Origin: Marivivens donghaensis
Lineage (GTDB): Bacteria > Pseudomonadota > Alphaproteobacteria > Rhodobacterales > Rhodobacteraceae
Length of the DNA: 64,000 nt
Assembly (NCBI RefSeq): GCF_030410045.1
Contig: NZ_JAUFRA010000005.1
Coordinates: forward strand, 62,001 to 126,000
Direction of reading: 5' to 3'
Both the position numbers and the translations under genes were made by a program. Shown here piece after piece: positions 34,848-43,540 of the stretch. Each line of letters starts with the position of its first letter. Within the stretch, counting starts at the first letter, position 1. The notes beneath the pieces are model-generated. The model was given only the letters and a program-made list of their open reading frames with translations, did not search any database and was not told the origin of the DNA.

Positions 34848-35878
34848 CAATCTTCGAACACGCCTGGGATAGAGGACGGTCCGTGCTCCATCCATCCGGG
34901 AACCGGAAGGCCCTTCGATTTGAGAAAATCAGGGTTAAAGAGTTTCGACTGGTAGCGCGTGCCGTAGTCGCACAGGATCGTTACGATGGTGTGGCCCGGA
35001 CCCATCTCTTTGGCCATGCGGATGGCACCCGCGACGTTCACGCCAGACGACCCACCGAGGCAGAGCCCTTCGTGTTCGAGCATATCAAAGACAACAGGCA
35101 GCGCCTCTTCGTCAGGGATCTGGTAGGACATATCAGGCGTAAACCCTTCGAGGTTCGCTGTGATGCGACCCTGACCGATGCCTTCGGTGATCGAGGTGCC
35201 CTCGGACGCCAATTCGCCCGTGGTGTAGAAGCTGTGCAGCGCAGCGCCCATCGGATCAGCAAGGCCGATCTTCACGCCTTTGGGCTGGAGCGCCATACCA
35301 ACGCCTGCGAGCGTGCCGCCCGACCCTACCGCACAGATAAAGCCGTCAACCTTACCGCCCGTCTGTTCCCAAATTTCGGGCCCAGTGGTTTCGATGTGTG
35401 CCTGACGGTTCGCGGTGTTGTCGAACTGGTTCGCCCAGATCACACCCTCTGGCGTGGTTTTCGCGAGCTCTTCGGCAAGACGGCCAGAGTAGCGCACGTA
35501 GTTATTCGGGTTCTTATAAGGTGCAGCAGGCACCTGAACCAATTCCGCACCCGCAAGGCGCAGCATGTCTTTCTTTTCCTGCGACTGGGTCTCAGGAATA
35601 ACAATCACGGTCTTAAAGCCCATCGAGGCGCCAACCAGAGCGAGGCCGATGCCTGTATTCCCTGCGGTGCCTTCGACAATCGTGCCACCCGGTTTCAGAT
35701 CACCACGCGCAATCGCATCCTTGATGATATAGAGGGCAGCACGGTCTTTGACCGATTGACCGGGGTTCATGAATTCAGCCTTGCCCAAGATGGTGCAGCC
35801 AGTTGCCTCTGACGCGGCACGGAGCTTGATCAGTGGGGTGTTCCCGATTGCGGCGGCGAGGTCTTCTTTGAACTGCAT
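34847..35878 (-). CDS. cysK: Cysteine synthase A (O-acetylserine sulfhydrylase)
   Basis: PLP enzyme forming cysteine from O-acetylserine and sulfide. 343 residues. The PLP Lys is in FMNPGQSVKDRAALYI; the substrate loop is EGTAGNTGIGLALVG (family usual TSGNTG); the phosphate-binding AVGSGGTLAGVGMAL and C-terminal GGSSGVNVAGA are present. In Rhodobacter sphaeroides cysK lies next to trgAB in a tellurite-resistance region, matching the arrangement here. A 51-base gap to trgB probably carries its promoter. Confidence 0.95.
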   Translation of the reverse strand: MQFKEDLAAAIGNTPLIKLRAASEATGCTILGKAEFMNPGQSVKDRAALYIIKDAIARGDLKPGGTIVEGTAGNTGIGLALVGASMGFKTVIVIPETQSQEKKDMLRLAGAELVQVPAAPYKNPNNYVRYSGRLAEELAKTTPEGVIWANQFDNTANRQAHIETTGPEIWEQTGGKVDGFICAVGSGGTLAGVGMALQPKGVKIGLADPMGAALHSFYTTGELASEGTSITEGIGQGRITANLEGFTPDMSYQIPDEEALPVVFDMLEHEGLCLGGSSGVNVAGAIRMAKEMGPGHTIVTILCDYGTRYQSKLFNPDFLKSKGLPVPGWMEHGPSSIPGVFED

Positions 35879-35929
35879 GGTTTGGCCTTTCTGTCTATCA
35901 TCCCTGTGTAGGGGCGACGCGCCGATAAC

Positions 35930-37030
35930 TCAAGCCAGTGCAGTCATCGCAGAGCGGTTTCGGTCAAGCCAGTATAACATCATGATCAAAGGCAGAACTG
36001 TGATTTCGCCGCTGTCCACCAAACCCAACGCCCGTTCGCGATCCAGAAGGTGAAGGCGAATATCTTCCGCCTCTGTGTCTAGCCCGCCCAAACGCGGTAA
36101 ATCATCGGGCAAATCGCAAATGCCGATGTAGCAGTAGAAAAATTCCGTGCAATTCCCTGGGGTTGGGTAAGCATTCGCCACAGGGAGCAGTTCGCCAATG
36201 GTCAAACCCGCTTCTTCGACGGCTTCGCGGCGTGCTGCGTCCTCGGGTGTTTCGTAGTCGTCTACGATGCCCGCGACTGGCTCTAGCATCCACGGATTCC
36301 CGTCTCTGCGGAAAAACGGACCTGTGCGGAACTGTTCCGTCAAAAGCACCCGATCACGCACAGGATCATACGGCAAAACCAGCGACGCATCGAAACCGAC
36401 CGTCGTTTCCCGTGCCATAGGTTCCGCAATCACGCCGTTAAACGTCTCGCGCTCGAGGTCCACACCACGGAATTTGTAAAAGTCTCCAGACAGCACGCGG
36501 TTCTTCACAATTGCCGCTTGCCCCGCTGTGCGACGCACTTCGTTCGGTCCTGTTTCGCGCCCTGCCCGCACATGAGCCGCCGCCCTTGCCCGTATGGGCT
36601 TCCATTGCTGACGAAGCGCCTCACCACTGAGCGGCGGTGAATGAAGCGCGATTTCTGCAGCGGCCATTCGCGACACATCGCCATCTTCCCGTTCCCAAGT
36701 CTCTAACGACCAAAGCTCGCCACTGGTGACATTAGGAAGGTCCGCAAAATACACGCCCGTTTCGATCCCGTCGATCACGACCGACCCACGGCTGTAATCC
36801 CAGGGCAGTTCATAAGCATCCAGACGCTCCATCTGCGCCTCGGACAACCCACGCCAAAGCACACCTTTAGCCAGTTCACCCACGGCAGGCACCAACATCG
36901 GCACCGTCGCGCCTGCGACCCGTTCAACGCGGTAATCAGGCAAGACCGTTTCAGTCGGTGTGCCACCCTCGCCCGCGATCAGGTGGAACAACCGTGGATC
37001 GCGGAGCGACCCGAACACAAACAAATCCAT
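35930..37030 (-). CDS. trgB: TrgB: gamma-glutamylcyclotransferase-like / NUDIX fusion
   Basis: 366 residues with two domains. The N-terminal half (1-130) is a GGCT-like fold opening with LFVFGSLRDPRLF. The C-terminal half is a NUDIX hydrolase with a complete box at 254-276 (G, then E260, REAVEEAGL), of the ADP-ribose/nucleoside diphosphate sugar type (LTEQFRTGPF, FFYCYIGICDL). Rhodobacter TrgB with the same neighbours was tied to tellurite resistance. Start overlaps the trgA stop (TGATG at 37028-37032). Actual substrate unknown. Confidence 0.88.
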   Translation of the reverse strand: MDLFVFGSLRDPRLFHLIAGEGGTPTETVLPDYRVERVAGATVPMLVPAVGELAKGVLWRGLSEAQMERLDAYELPWDYSRGSVVIDGIETGVYFADLPNVTSGELWSLETWEREDGDVSRMAAAEIALHSPPLSGEALRQQWKPIRARAAAHVRAGRETGPNEVRRTAGQAAIVKNRVLSGDFYKFRGVDLERETFNGVIAEPMARETTVGFDASLVLPYDPVRDRVLLTEQFRTGPFFRRDGNPWMLEPVAGIVDDYETPEDAARREAVEEAGLTIGELLPVANAYPTPGNCTEFFYCYIGICDLPDDLPRLGGLDTEAEDIRLHLLDRERALGLVDSGEITVLPLIMMLYWLDRNRSAMTALA

Positions 37031-37473
37031 CAGGAATCCATTTTATCAGCGACAAATTCAGTCACGATCCCAATCAAAATCGATCCAGCCAACAGAACCG
37101 CAATGACTGTCGGCTTTGCCAGTACCACGGCGAGATCAAAGGAAATCCCGATCCCCGACATCATCGCCTGCATCAAACCATTGTACCGCAACTCCGCCGA
37201 CCGTAGCAGCATCTGGGTGAACCCGTGCAGCGCTAGGGTGCAAAACACGATCGCTACAAGTGCCGTAATACCGTTGCTGATCCCGCTCATTGTGCCCAAA
37301 CCTGCACGACCACCCGCGATCCGCCAACCGAGGATCAAGGCGATCCCGCCATTGAACTCTGTGAAATACCAAGGCGTCAGGCCGAACGGGAACAGTGGCA
37401 CCATCAGGAAAGACGCCCCAATAAAGAGCGCTGCAAATCCAACTGCGCCAAAGAGTTTTGCAAAAGTGGGCAT
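37030..37473 (-). CDS. trgA: TrgA family membrane protein
   Basis: 147 residues from the ATG at 37473. Four hydrophobic helices. Family motifs include MPTFAKLFGAVGFAALF, WYFTEFNGGIALILGWRIAGGRAG, and a final VIAVLLAGSILIGIVTEFVADK. TrgA is the partner of TrgB in the Rhodobacter tellurite-resistance locus; its mechanism is not known. The frame opens 36 bases earlier, but the MPT start matches the family. First gene of trgA-trgB. Confidence 0.88.
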   Translation of the reverse strand: MPTFAKLFGAVGFAALFIGASFLMVPLFPFGLTPWYFTEFNGGIALILGWRIAGGRAGLGTMSGISNGITALVAIVFCTLALHGFTQMLLRSAELRYNGLMQAMMSGIGISFDLAVVLAKPTVIAVLLAGSILIGIVTEFVADKMDS

Positions 37474-37513
37474 AGACACCGGTCCTTTTGAACATCGGTG
37501 CCTACTCACGCGC

Positions 37514-38722
37514 TCAGGTCGGGCGCGACACCGTTATCTGGGTCACGTCGCAGTTTCCGCTATGGAATGTTCCCGCGCAAGAGGAGAGATACAAATTCCA
37601 CATTCGCCGAAAACGATCATCGAACCCCAACGCCGCGATCTGGTCCCATCGGTCATTGAACACATCCGACCAGCGCCGCAGAGTTTGGCTATAGCTTTCG
37701 CCAAATTCGATTGAGCCGTCGACGGTCATACCAGACTTTTCAACCTCTTTACGCAGTACAGAGGGGCTCGGCAGCATCCCACCGGGGAAAATGTATTTCT
37801 GAATGAAATCAACGCCCTTGCGATAAACCTCAAACCGACGATCCTGCACAGTGATGATCTGCAGCGTCGCCTTTGCCCCCGGTTTCAGACATTTGCGAAC
37901 CGTTTCGAAATAAACGGGCCAGTATTTCTCACCGACCGCTTCAAACATCTCAATGCTCGCGATGCCATCATAGGTGCCCGTCTCATCGCGATAGTCCTGC
38001 ATCTTTAGCGTGACGCGATCAGAAAGTCCTGCCTTTTCAATACGCTCACGCGCGTAGTTCAACTGCTCCTTACTGATGGTAAGGCCCGTTACGTGCAGAC
38101 CACGTTCCTTTGCCGCGTATTCGGCGAAACCGCCCCATCCACAGCCGATTTCGAGCACATGATCACCAGCGCTGACGCCCATTGCGTCAACCATCGCCGC
38201 GTATTTCTGAATTTGCGCCGCTTCGAGGCTTTCTTGACCCGTTTTGAAATAAGCCGACGAATACGTCATCGTATCATCGAGCCATAAGCCATAGAAATCG
38301 TTACCTAAATCATAATGATAACTGATGTTCTTTTTGGCCTGTCGTTTCGAATTCGACTGCAGCCAAAACCTCAGTTTTTCATAGGCGCGCACCAAACCCT
38401 GACCAGGGAACCCGTCAAATACCTCATCTTCAGCGTCGTGTACGAAATCCATAAAGGTCATCAGGTCAGGCGTATCCCACCATCCCTCCATATAGGATTC
38501 CATAAACCCAAGGTCGCCCTCGCGGATCAGACGCGCAAAGATATCCTTGTTGTGAATGGTGATCGCTGTGACATAGCCAGCAGATTTGCCTTCGGCACGA
38601 AACACGCGGCCATCAGGGAGCTCGATATCGATCCGACCACGCGGAATATTGCACAGGATGTCGAAGACCGGACCAAAATAGCGCGGAAGATTGGATTGCC
38701 CTTTGGTGCTGGTCAGTATCAT
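37514..38722 (-). CDS. cfa: Cyclopropane-fatty-acyl-phospholipid synthase family methyltransferase
   Basis: SAM-dependent enzyme that methylenates unsaturated acyl chains of membrane lipids. 402 residues. Motif I is HVLEIGCGWGGFAEYAA; ISYHYDLGNDFYGLWLDDTMTYSSAYF is the substrate-side signature; YDGIASIEMFEAVGEKYWPVYF and QKYIFPGGMLPSP are conserved. An N-terminal domain of about 110 residues precedes the methyltransferase fold. The exact product (cyclopropane or furan-fatty-acid precursor) cannot be told apart by eye. Neighbour of photolyase; both are stress genes in related bacteria. Confidence 0.92.
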   Translation of the reverse strand: MILTSTKGQSNLPRYFGPVFDILCNIPRGRIDIELPDGRVFRAEGKSAGYVTAITIHNKDIFARLIREGDLGFMESYMEGWWDTPDLMTFMDFVHDAEDEVFDGFPGQGLVRAYEKLRFWLQSNSKRQAKKNISYHYDLGNDFYGLWLDDTMTYSSAYFKTGQESLEAAQIQKYAAMVDAMGVSAGDHVLEIGCGWGGFAEYAAKERGLHVTGLTISKEQLNYARERIEKAGLSDRVTLKMQDYRDETGTYDGIASIEMFEAVGEKYWPVYFETVRKCLKPGAKATLQIITVQDRRFEVYRKGVDFIQKYIFPGGMLPSPSVLRKEVEKSGMTVDGSIEFGESYSQTLRRWSDVFNDRWDQIAALGFDDRFRRMWNLYLSSCAGTFHSGNCDVTQITVSRPT

Positions 38723-38801
38723 TTATTTCCCCATTTCAACGGAACTTCGCCCGAATTATTTGTTATCTTATGTAGGGTTACGCACATCTGACCAGAGTGG
38801 A

Positions 38802-40223
38802 TTATTTTTCGCGTGCAGAATATGCATCCAACGCTCGCGCTCGTCCCGCTTCTAAAGAAACAACTCGTTCAGGGTAGTCCATATTAGGTGTCAGCCCCCA
38901 ACTTAGCGGGACGGCATCAAAATAGCTCAGAGCCGTTTCAGTCGGCGTGGCGTAACGTTCCGCGATCCAGCGTTTGCGGTAAATGCGATCCCCATCGAAC
39001 TTCTCAAGCTGGGTTTCGGGGTTAAAGATACGGAAATAGGGTGCCGCATCTGGACCCGACCCTGCCGTCCATTGCCATCCCATCGCATTCGCCGCAGGGT
39101 CCCAATCGGTAAGGCAATCCTCGAACCACTTTAACCCGACCTCCCAGTGGGTCATCAAATGTTTCGTCAAATAGGACGCCACAATCATGCGAGACCGATT
39201 ATGCATCGTGCCCGTGACATACATTTCGCGCATCGCGGCATCGACGAATGGCTCGCCTGTCCGCCCCTGTTTCCATGCGACAACCTCGGGTGTGTCCTCA
39301 TCCGTATTCCACGGGAACGCATCCCATTCAGGCCGCCAATTCGAATCGAGAATATGAGGCGTGTGATGAAGCAAGTGATATGCAAATTCACGCCAGACGA
39401 CTTCCTTTAAGAAATGCTCGGCTCCCGCTGCACCGCCCTCCATCGCCCGCCACCCAGCGTGCCACAGAGCCCGAGGCGCGATTTCGCCATAGGTGAGGTT
39501 TTCGGACAGGCGTGAGGTCGCCTCGACCGCCGGAAAATCCCGATTGGCTTTGTAATCATCGATCCGATGTTCGATGAAATCATCCAACCGCGCGGCAGCC
39601 GCCTTTTCACCGATCGCTTGATGGGCGGTCACAACATCTGCGCCACCACGCATCGCGGCACTGAGGTTCCAATCCTCCAGTCGATCCGACGCGGGCCAAA
39701 CCTCTGGTGTGGGAATGGTTTCTGGCGCGGGCAGACACGGAGCAACAGGCCGATCCCGAACGGCTTTCCACATTGGCGAATAGACGCGGTAATACCCGCC
39801 ATCCTTTGTCGAAACTGTCCATGGTTCGAACAACAGATGGCCCGCGAAACTCTGCGCATCGATGCCCTGATCCTTTAGCGTCGATTTGATCGCCGTATCC
39901 CGCGCTTTGCAGGCGGGATCGTAAAGACGCGACCAATAGACCGCCCCAGCGCCCGTCTCTGCGATCAATTGCTGAAGAACGTCCAAAGCGGCCCCACGGC
40001 GCAGGATCAAGCGGCTCCCGATCTCATCAAGCTGATCCGCCAAAGCCCCAACAGATTGCCCCCAACGCATCTTTGGCGCTGCACCTGTTCCGTCCACAAT
40101 GTCATCGCAAATGAAGACAGGAATAATCGGACGCCCCGTCGCACAAGCCGCGGTGAGTGCTTCGTGGTCGGCAAGGCGCAAATCACGGCGGAACCAAAGG
40201 AGGATCGGGCGCTGGTCGGTCAT
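38802..40223 (-). CDS. phrB: Deoxyribodipyrimidine photolyase
   Basis: Light-driven repair of cyclobutane pyrimidine dimers. 473 residues. N-terminal antenna domain begins LLWFRRDLRLADHEAL. The C-terminal FAD domain contains WREFAYHLLHHTP, MHNRSRMIVASYLTKHLMTHWEVGLKWFEDCLTDWDPAANAMGWQW, and SGPDAAPYFRIFNPETQLEKFD, the class I CPD photolyase pattern with the Trp electron-transfer chain. Monocistronic; 50 bases from acuI and 79 bases from cfa. Confidence 0.95.
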   Translation of the reverse strand: MTDQRPILLWFRRDLRLADHEALTAACATGRPIIPVFICDDIVDGTGAAPKMRWGQSVGALADQLDEIGSRLILRRGAALDVLQQLIAETGAGAVYWSRLYDPACKARDTAIKSTLKDQGIDAQSFAGHLLFEPWTVSTKDGGYYRVYSPMWKAVRDRPVAPCLPAPETIPTPEVWPASDRLEDWNLSAAMRGGADVVTAHQAIGEKAAAARLDDFIEHRIDDYKANRDFPAVEATSRLSENLTYGEIAPRALWHAGWRAMEGGAAGAEHFLKEVVWREFAYHLLHHTPHILDSNWRPEWDAFPWNTDEDTPEVVAWKQGRTGEPFVDAAMREMYVTGTMHNRSRMIVASYLTKHLMTHWEVGLKWFEDCLTDWDPAANAMGWQWTAGSGPDAAPYFRIFNPETQLEKFDGDRIYRKRWIAERYATPTETALSYFDAVPLSWGLTPNMDYPERVVSLEAGRARALDAYSAREK

Positions 40224-40273
40224 GCATAGTCCTATTTAACGATTGCAGCGAAACTAGCGCCCGTCATTAAAGG

Positions 40274-41263
40274 TCAAGCGTTTACATCAACGACAACACG
40301 CCCTTTGACTTGCCCCTTTAGGATATCGCCCCCCAATTTCGGGAGATCAGTCAGGGTTGCGGGCTGAACCATCGCTTCAAGCTTGTCCATCGGCAGATCA
40401 GTTGCGATCCTCTGCCATGCTCGAACGCGGTTTTCGTAAGGTTGCATCACGCTGTCGATGCCCAAGAGGTTCACCCCCCGCAGCAAGAACGGAACAACGG
40501 TCGCGGGCAAGGCGGCACCACCTGCCAGACCAACCGCCGCAACGCTTGCACCATATTTCATTTGCCCCAACACACGGGCCAACATCGCGCCACCAACAGC
40601 GTCAACGCAGCCAGCCCACGTTTCCGCCTCAAGCGGACGCTTGACCGTTTCAGCGATGTCTTCGCGGGCGACGATACGGGTCGCACCGAGTTCGCGCAGG
40701 TATCCTTCGGTCTCTGGACGCCCCGTCACGGCAGCCACTTGATACCCTAAATGCGCCAAAATCGCCGTCGCAACAGACCCGACGCCACCCGCAGCGCCCG
40801 TGACCAAAACTTCGCCTTTTTGAGGGGTTAGACCGTGATCCTCAAGCGCCATGATGGCAAGCATTGCGGTAAACCCTGCGGTCCCAACCGCCATCGACTG
40901 TCGGGTGCTTAACCCCTCAGGCAGCGGCACTAGCCAATCGCCATTGACCCGCGCCTTTTGCGCATAACCACCCCAATGTACCTCGCCCACGCGCCAGCCC
41001 GTCAGAACGACCTTATCGCCCACCGCATAGCGCGGATCTTCAGAAGCTTCGACCGTGCCAGCGTAATCGATACCGGGCACATGCGGATAATTCCGAACAA
41101 GACCGCCCCCTGACCCAAGGCACAGCCCATCTTTGTAGTTCACACTCGAATACTCCACCGCGACCGTCACATTGCCTTCTGGCAAACGGTCGGTGCTGAT
41201 ATCCTGAACCGATGCACTGGTAGTACCCGCTTCATCCTTGTCGACGATCAATGCCTTGAACAT
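40274..41263 (-). CDS. acuI: Acryloyl-CoA reductase AcuI (MDR family)
   Basis: NADPH-dependent reductase converting toxic acryloyl-CoA to propionyl-CoA, important in DMSP users. From the ATG at 41263 it is 329 residues. MFKALIVDKDEAG opens the protein; YSSVNYKDGLCL, VPGIDYAGTVEAS, and the nucleotide-binding LVTGAAGGVGSVATAILAHLGYQVAAVTGR are typical of the YhdH/AcuI group without zinc ligands. No dmd or ddd genes are nearby. It faces away from the tmRNA gene with a 128-base shared upstream region. Confidence 0.92.
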   Translation of the reverse strand: MFKALIVDKDEAGTTSASVQDISTDRLPEGNVTVAVEYSSVNYKDGLCLGSGGGLVRNYPHVPGIDYAGTVEASEDPRYAVGDKVVLTGWRVGEVHWGGYAQKARVNGDWLVPLPEGLSTRQSMAVGTAGFTAMLAIMALEDHGLTPQKGEVLVTGAAGGVGSVATAILAHLGYQVAAVTGRPETEGYLRELGATRIVAREDIAETVKRPLEAETWAGCVDAVGGAMLARVLGQMKYGASVAAVGLAGGAALPATVVPFLLRGVNLLGIDSVMQPYENRVRAWQRIATDLPMDKLEAMVQPATLTDLPKLGGDILKGQVKGRVVVDVNA

Positions 41264-41355
41264 GCTCTCTCCCTCATGTGTATCACTTGAGGATAGCGGC
41301 ACGCGCCGCGCCGTCAAACGCAACCCGTTCATCCTGACCTTTTGCGCGAAGCCAC

Positions 41356-41384
41356 TTGAGTTCGCCAAAGGTCGCGCCTATATT
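41356..41384 (+). promoter_or_regulatory. Sigma-70-type promoter of ssrA
   Basis: TTGAGT, a 17-base spacer, and TATATT. This places the transcription start near 41391, just before the acceptor piece of the permuted tmRNA. No comparable element is obvious for the divergent acuI. Confidence 0.7.
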
Positions 41385-41390
41385 CAAGAT

Positions 41391-41703
41391 GTCTCTTCGG
41401 GGACTATGGACATAAACGCGCTCGTAATAAGCGGATCGGACCCGGGGGCGGTACCCGGCGACTCCACCAAACATCCTTCATTTGGGGATCATGGGGTCGA
41501 AATAGGATCGACGAACGTCTAAAGGGGTTATGCTTTGTCTCGGTGAGATACCACCGTTATCGGTTCAAACTGTACAATTGCAAATGACAATCGTGCTCCG
41601 GCAATGGCTCTGGCTGCGTAAGCAGTTCGGGTCGCCGAAATTAAGTCCTGACGCCTAGCAGCCTCAGGCGGGGTTCGGAGGTACCTGGCAACAGAAACCT
41701 CCA
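41391..41703 (+). ncRNA. ssrA: Circularly permuted two-piece tmRNA (acceptor piece, then coding piece)
   Basis: Rescues stalled ribosomes by trans-translation. The acceptor half comes first: a T-stem-loop CCGGG-GGCGGTA-CCCGG, the stem strand CGACTCC, discriminator A and encoded CCA ending at 41469. An excised spacer of about 23 bases (41470-41492) follows. The coding half starts at 41493 with GGGGTCG, which pairs with CGACTCC across the spacer as the 7-base acceptor stem. The tag frame at 41580-41621 reads ANDNRAPAMALAA then TAA. Pseudoknot-like stems follow (CGCCT/AGGCG; GGAGGT/ACCTCC at the 3' end). Outer ends are approximate. Confidence 0.93.
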
Positions 41704-41711
41704 CTTCATCC

Positions 41712-42095
41712 CTAGCATTTATTGACCGTTGAAACCGCCATGACAGTGCCGTTCGGCTCTAGCTTCCAGATAAACTCGATGGTCGCGCCGCTTTGGATCA
41801 ACAAACGCATACGGCGGTAATTGCAGACCGTTGCCTGCACCATGCTGTCTGATGGGGCGATATGCGTAATTTCAACGGACAGCTTCATACCCGTCACACG
41901 TGTCGACGCCACAATATCGGTGGAGTCCCACGGCAAATATCCTTCGGCCTCAAGCTGCTTTGCCTGATCAATAAGCGCCAATTGCAACTCAACTGCCTGT
42001 CGGTCGGGATTACCAAAGAGACCTAATGATTTAGCGCCCATGTAGCCCAAAACAGACAACACGAGGATCGCAACGGCCCCTAACAGTTTTTCCAT
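41712..42095 (-). CDS. Hypothetical membrane-anchored or exported protein
   Basis: 127 residues. One N-terminal hydrophobic helix (LLGAVAILVLSVLGYMGAKSLGLFG) is followed by a soluble domain of mixed helix and strand with two late Cys residues (ATVCNYRRMRLLIQ and the C-terminal Cys of TVNKC), which could form a periplasmic disulfide. I do not recognise a family. Ribosome binding site AAGGGG precedes the ATG. It ends nine bases from the tmRNA 3' region and is divergent from chrA. Codon usage looks like the surrounding genes. Confidence 0.72.
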   Translation of the reverse strand: MEKLLGAVAILVLSVLGYMGAKSLGLFGNPDRQAVELQLALIDQAKQLEAEGYLPWDSTDIVASTRVTGMKLSVEITHIAPSDSMVQATVCNYRRMRLLIQSGATIEFIWKLEPNGTVMAVSTVNKC

Positions 42096-42204
42096 CCCGT
42101 GACCCCTTATGATAGTCTCTTCTCAGGATACCTATAAATAACGACATTGAAACGAAAAGTTGTAGTGGATGAAGATTTAGAGACAGCCGTTGGAATGAAT
42201 TGCA

Positions 42205-43476
42205 ATGGGCATAAAACAATGGCCAATTGCGCCCATGACCCAGCTCTCTGACCTTATCCGCATCTTTGGCCGCATTGGCCTTTTGTCCTTTGGTGGCCCC
42301 GCGGCGCAGATCGCCCTAATGCACCGTGAACTGGTCGAAGAACGCCCTTGGCTGTCGGAAACAGAATTCCTCCGCGCCTTGTCCTTTTGCATGCTCCTCC
42401 CTGGTCCCGAAGCAATGCAGCTCGCCACTTATGCAGGCTGGAAACAACGCGGCATCATCGGTGGATTGATCGGCGGCGGGCTCTTTGTCCTACCGGGTGC
42501 GATTGTGATCATGGCGCTGGCGCTGCTCTACGGCCAATTCGGTGCGTTGAACTGGGTTCAGGCGGTGTTTCTCGGCGTCAAAGCCACGATCGTCGTGATC
42601 GTGATCCAAGCCATCCTTCGTCTGTCCAAGAAAGCACTGAAACTCAAGGTGCATTGGCTATTGGCTTTGGGGGCTTTCGTCTGCCTCTACATCTTCGCCC
42701 TGCCCTTTCCGTTCGTGATCGCCGTAGCCGCTTTGGTTGGCGGTGCGTTCTGCACAACATCAGACGCAGCACCCAAGGTCTCCGTCAACTGGCGCACTCC
42801 ACTCATGGTCATCATGATCGGAGGCATCCTCTGGGGCCTTCCGATCCTATTGGTGGGTGACGGCCTGCTGCGCGACATCGGCGTGTTCTTTTCCAAACTC
42901 GCCGTTGTCACCTTTGGCGGGGCCTATGCCGTTCTGGCCTATATGACCCAAGATGTCGTCGCGAATTACGGTTGGCTTTCGACTGATCAAATGATGGATG
43001 CCTTGGGGCTTGCTGAAACCACACCCGGCCCACTGATCCTTGTGACCGAGTTCGTGGCCATCGTTGCTGGCACCAACGCGGGGCTATCGGGTGTCGCGGC
43101 AGGGTTAATGGCGCTCTGGGTTACGTTTGTACCCTGCTTCATATGGATTTTTGCTGGGGCACCGCTCATCGACTGGCTCGCCTCGCGCCCTCGATTGTCT
43201 GCGGCGCTCGCTGGCGTAACAGCCTCTGTTGTCGGCGTTATTACCAACTTGTCCGTCTGGTTCGCGCTGCATTTATTCTTTGGCTCGGCGCAAACCATCA
43301 CCTTTGGCCCAGCCCATTTCATCCTGCCCAAGGCTGCATCACTCGACCCAAATGCCCTAGGCCTTGCGCTCTTTGCGGGATTTTTGCTGCTTCGCAAATC
43401 CTACGGTTTGCCAATGGTGCTTGGCCTCACGGGCGGCGCTAGTTGGCTAGTGCAATTTGTCATAGCGGCAACGTGA
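42205..43476 (+). CDS. chrA: Chromate efflux transporter ChrA
   Basis: 423-residue inner-membrane transporter of the CHR family, which exports chromate. Two homologous halves are visible. Each begins with a Gly-rich motif: IFGRIGLLSFGGPAAQIALM and, in the second half, FFSKLAVVTFGGAYAVLAYM. The first also has LLPGPEAMQLATYAGW, and the second LAETTPGPLILVTEFVAIVAG. About ten membrane helices are present, typical of the long form. A second ATG (42235, MTQLSD) may be the real start. Some CHR-family members act on other anions. Confidence 0.93.
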   Translation: MGIKQWPIAPMTQLSDLIRIFGRIGLLSFGGPAAQIALMHRELVEERPWLSETEFLRALSFCMLLPGPEAMQLATYAGWKQRGIIGGLIGGGLFVLPGAIVIMALALLYGQFGALNWVQAVFLGVKATIVVIVIQAILRLSKKALKLKVHWLLALGAFVCLYIFALPFPFVIAVAALVGGAFCTTSDAAPKVSVNWRTPLMVIMIGGILWGLPILLVGDGLLRDIGVFFSKLAVVTFGGAYAVLAYMTQDVVANYGWLSTDQMMDALGLAETTPGPLILVTEFVAIVAGTNAGLSGVAAGLMALWVTFVPCFIWIFAGAPLIDWLASRPRLSAALAGVTASVVGVITNLSVWFALHLFFGSAQTITFGPAHFILPKAASLDPNALGLALFAGFLLLRKSYGLPMVLGLTGGASWLVQFVIAAT

Positions 43477-43540
43477 CTATCCCTCTTTTATCCCGCTCCG
43501 AATCCCGTATGTTGGGGGTAACAGGGCGAAAGGAACGACC

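Noticed and set aside
38723..38801. RpoE-type (TGATC) promoter for cfa
   Set aside because: No TGATC-type -35 element at a proper distance could be found in either the cfa or the photolyase upstream gap.
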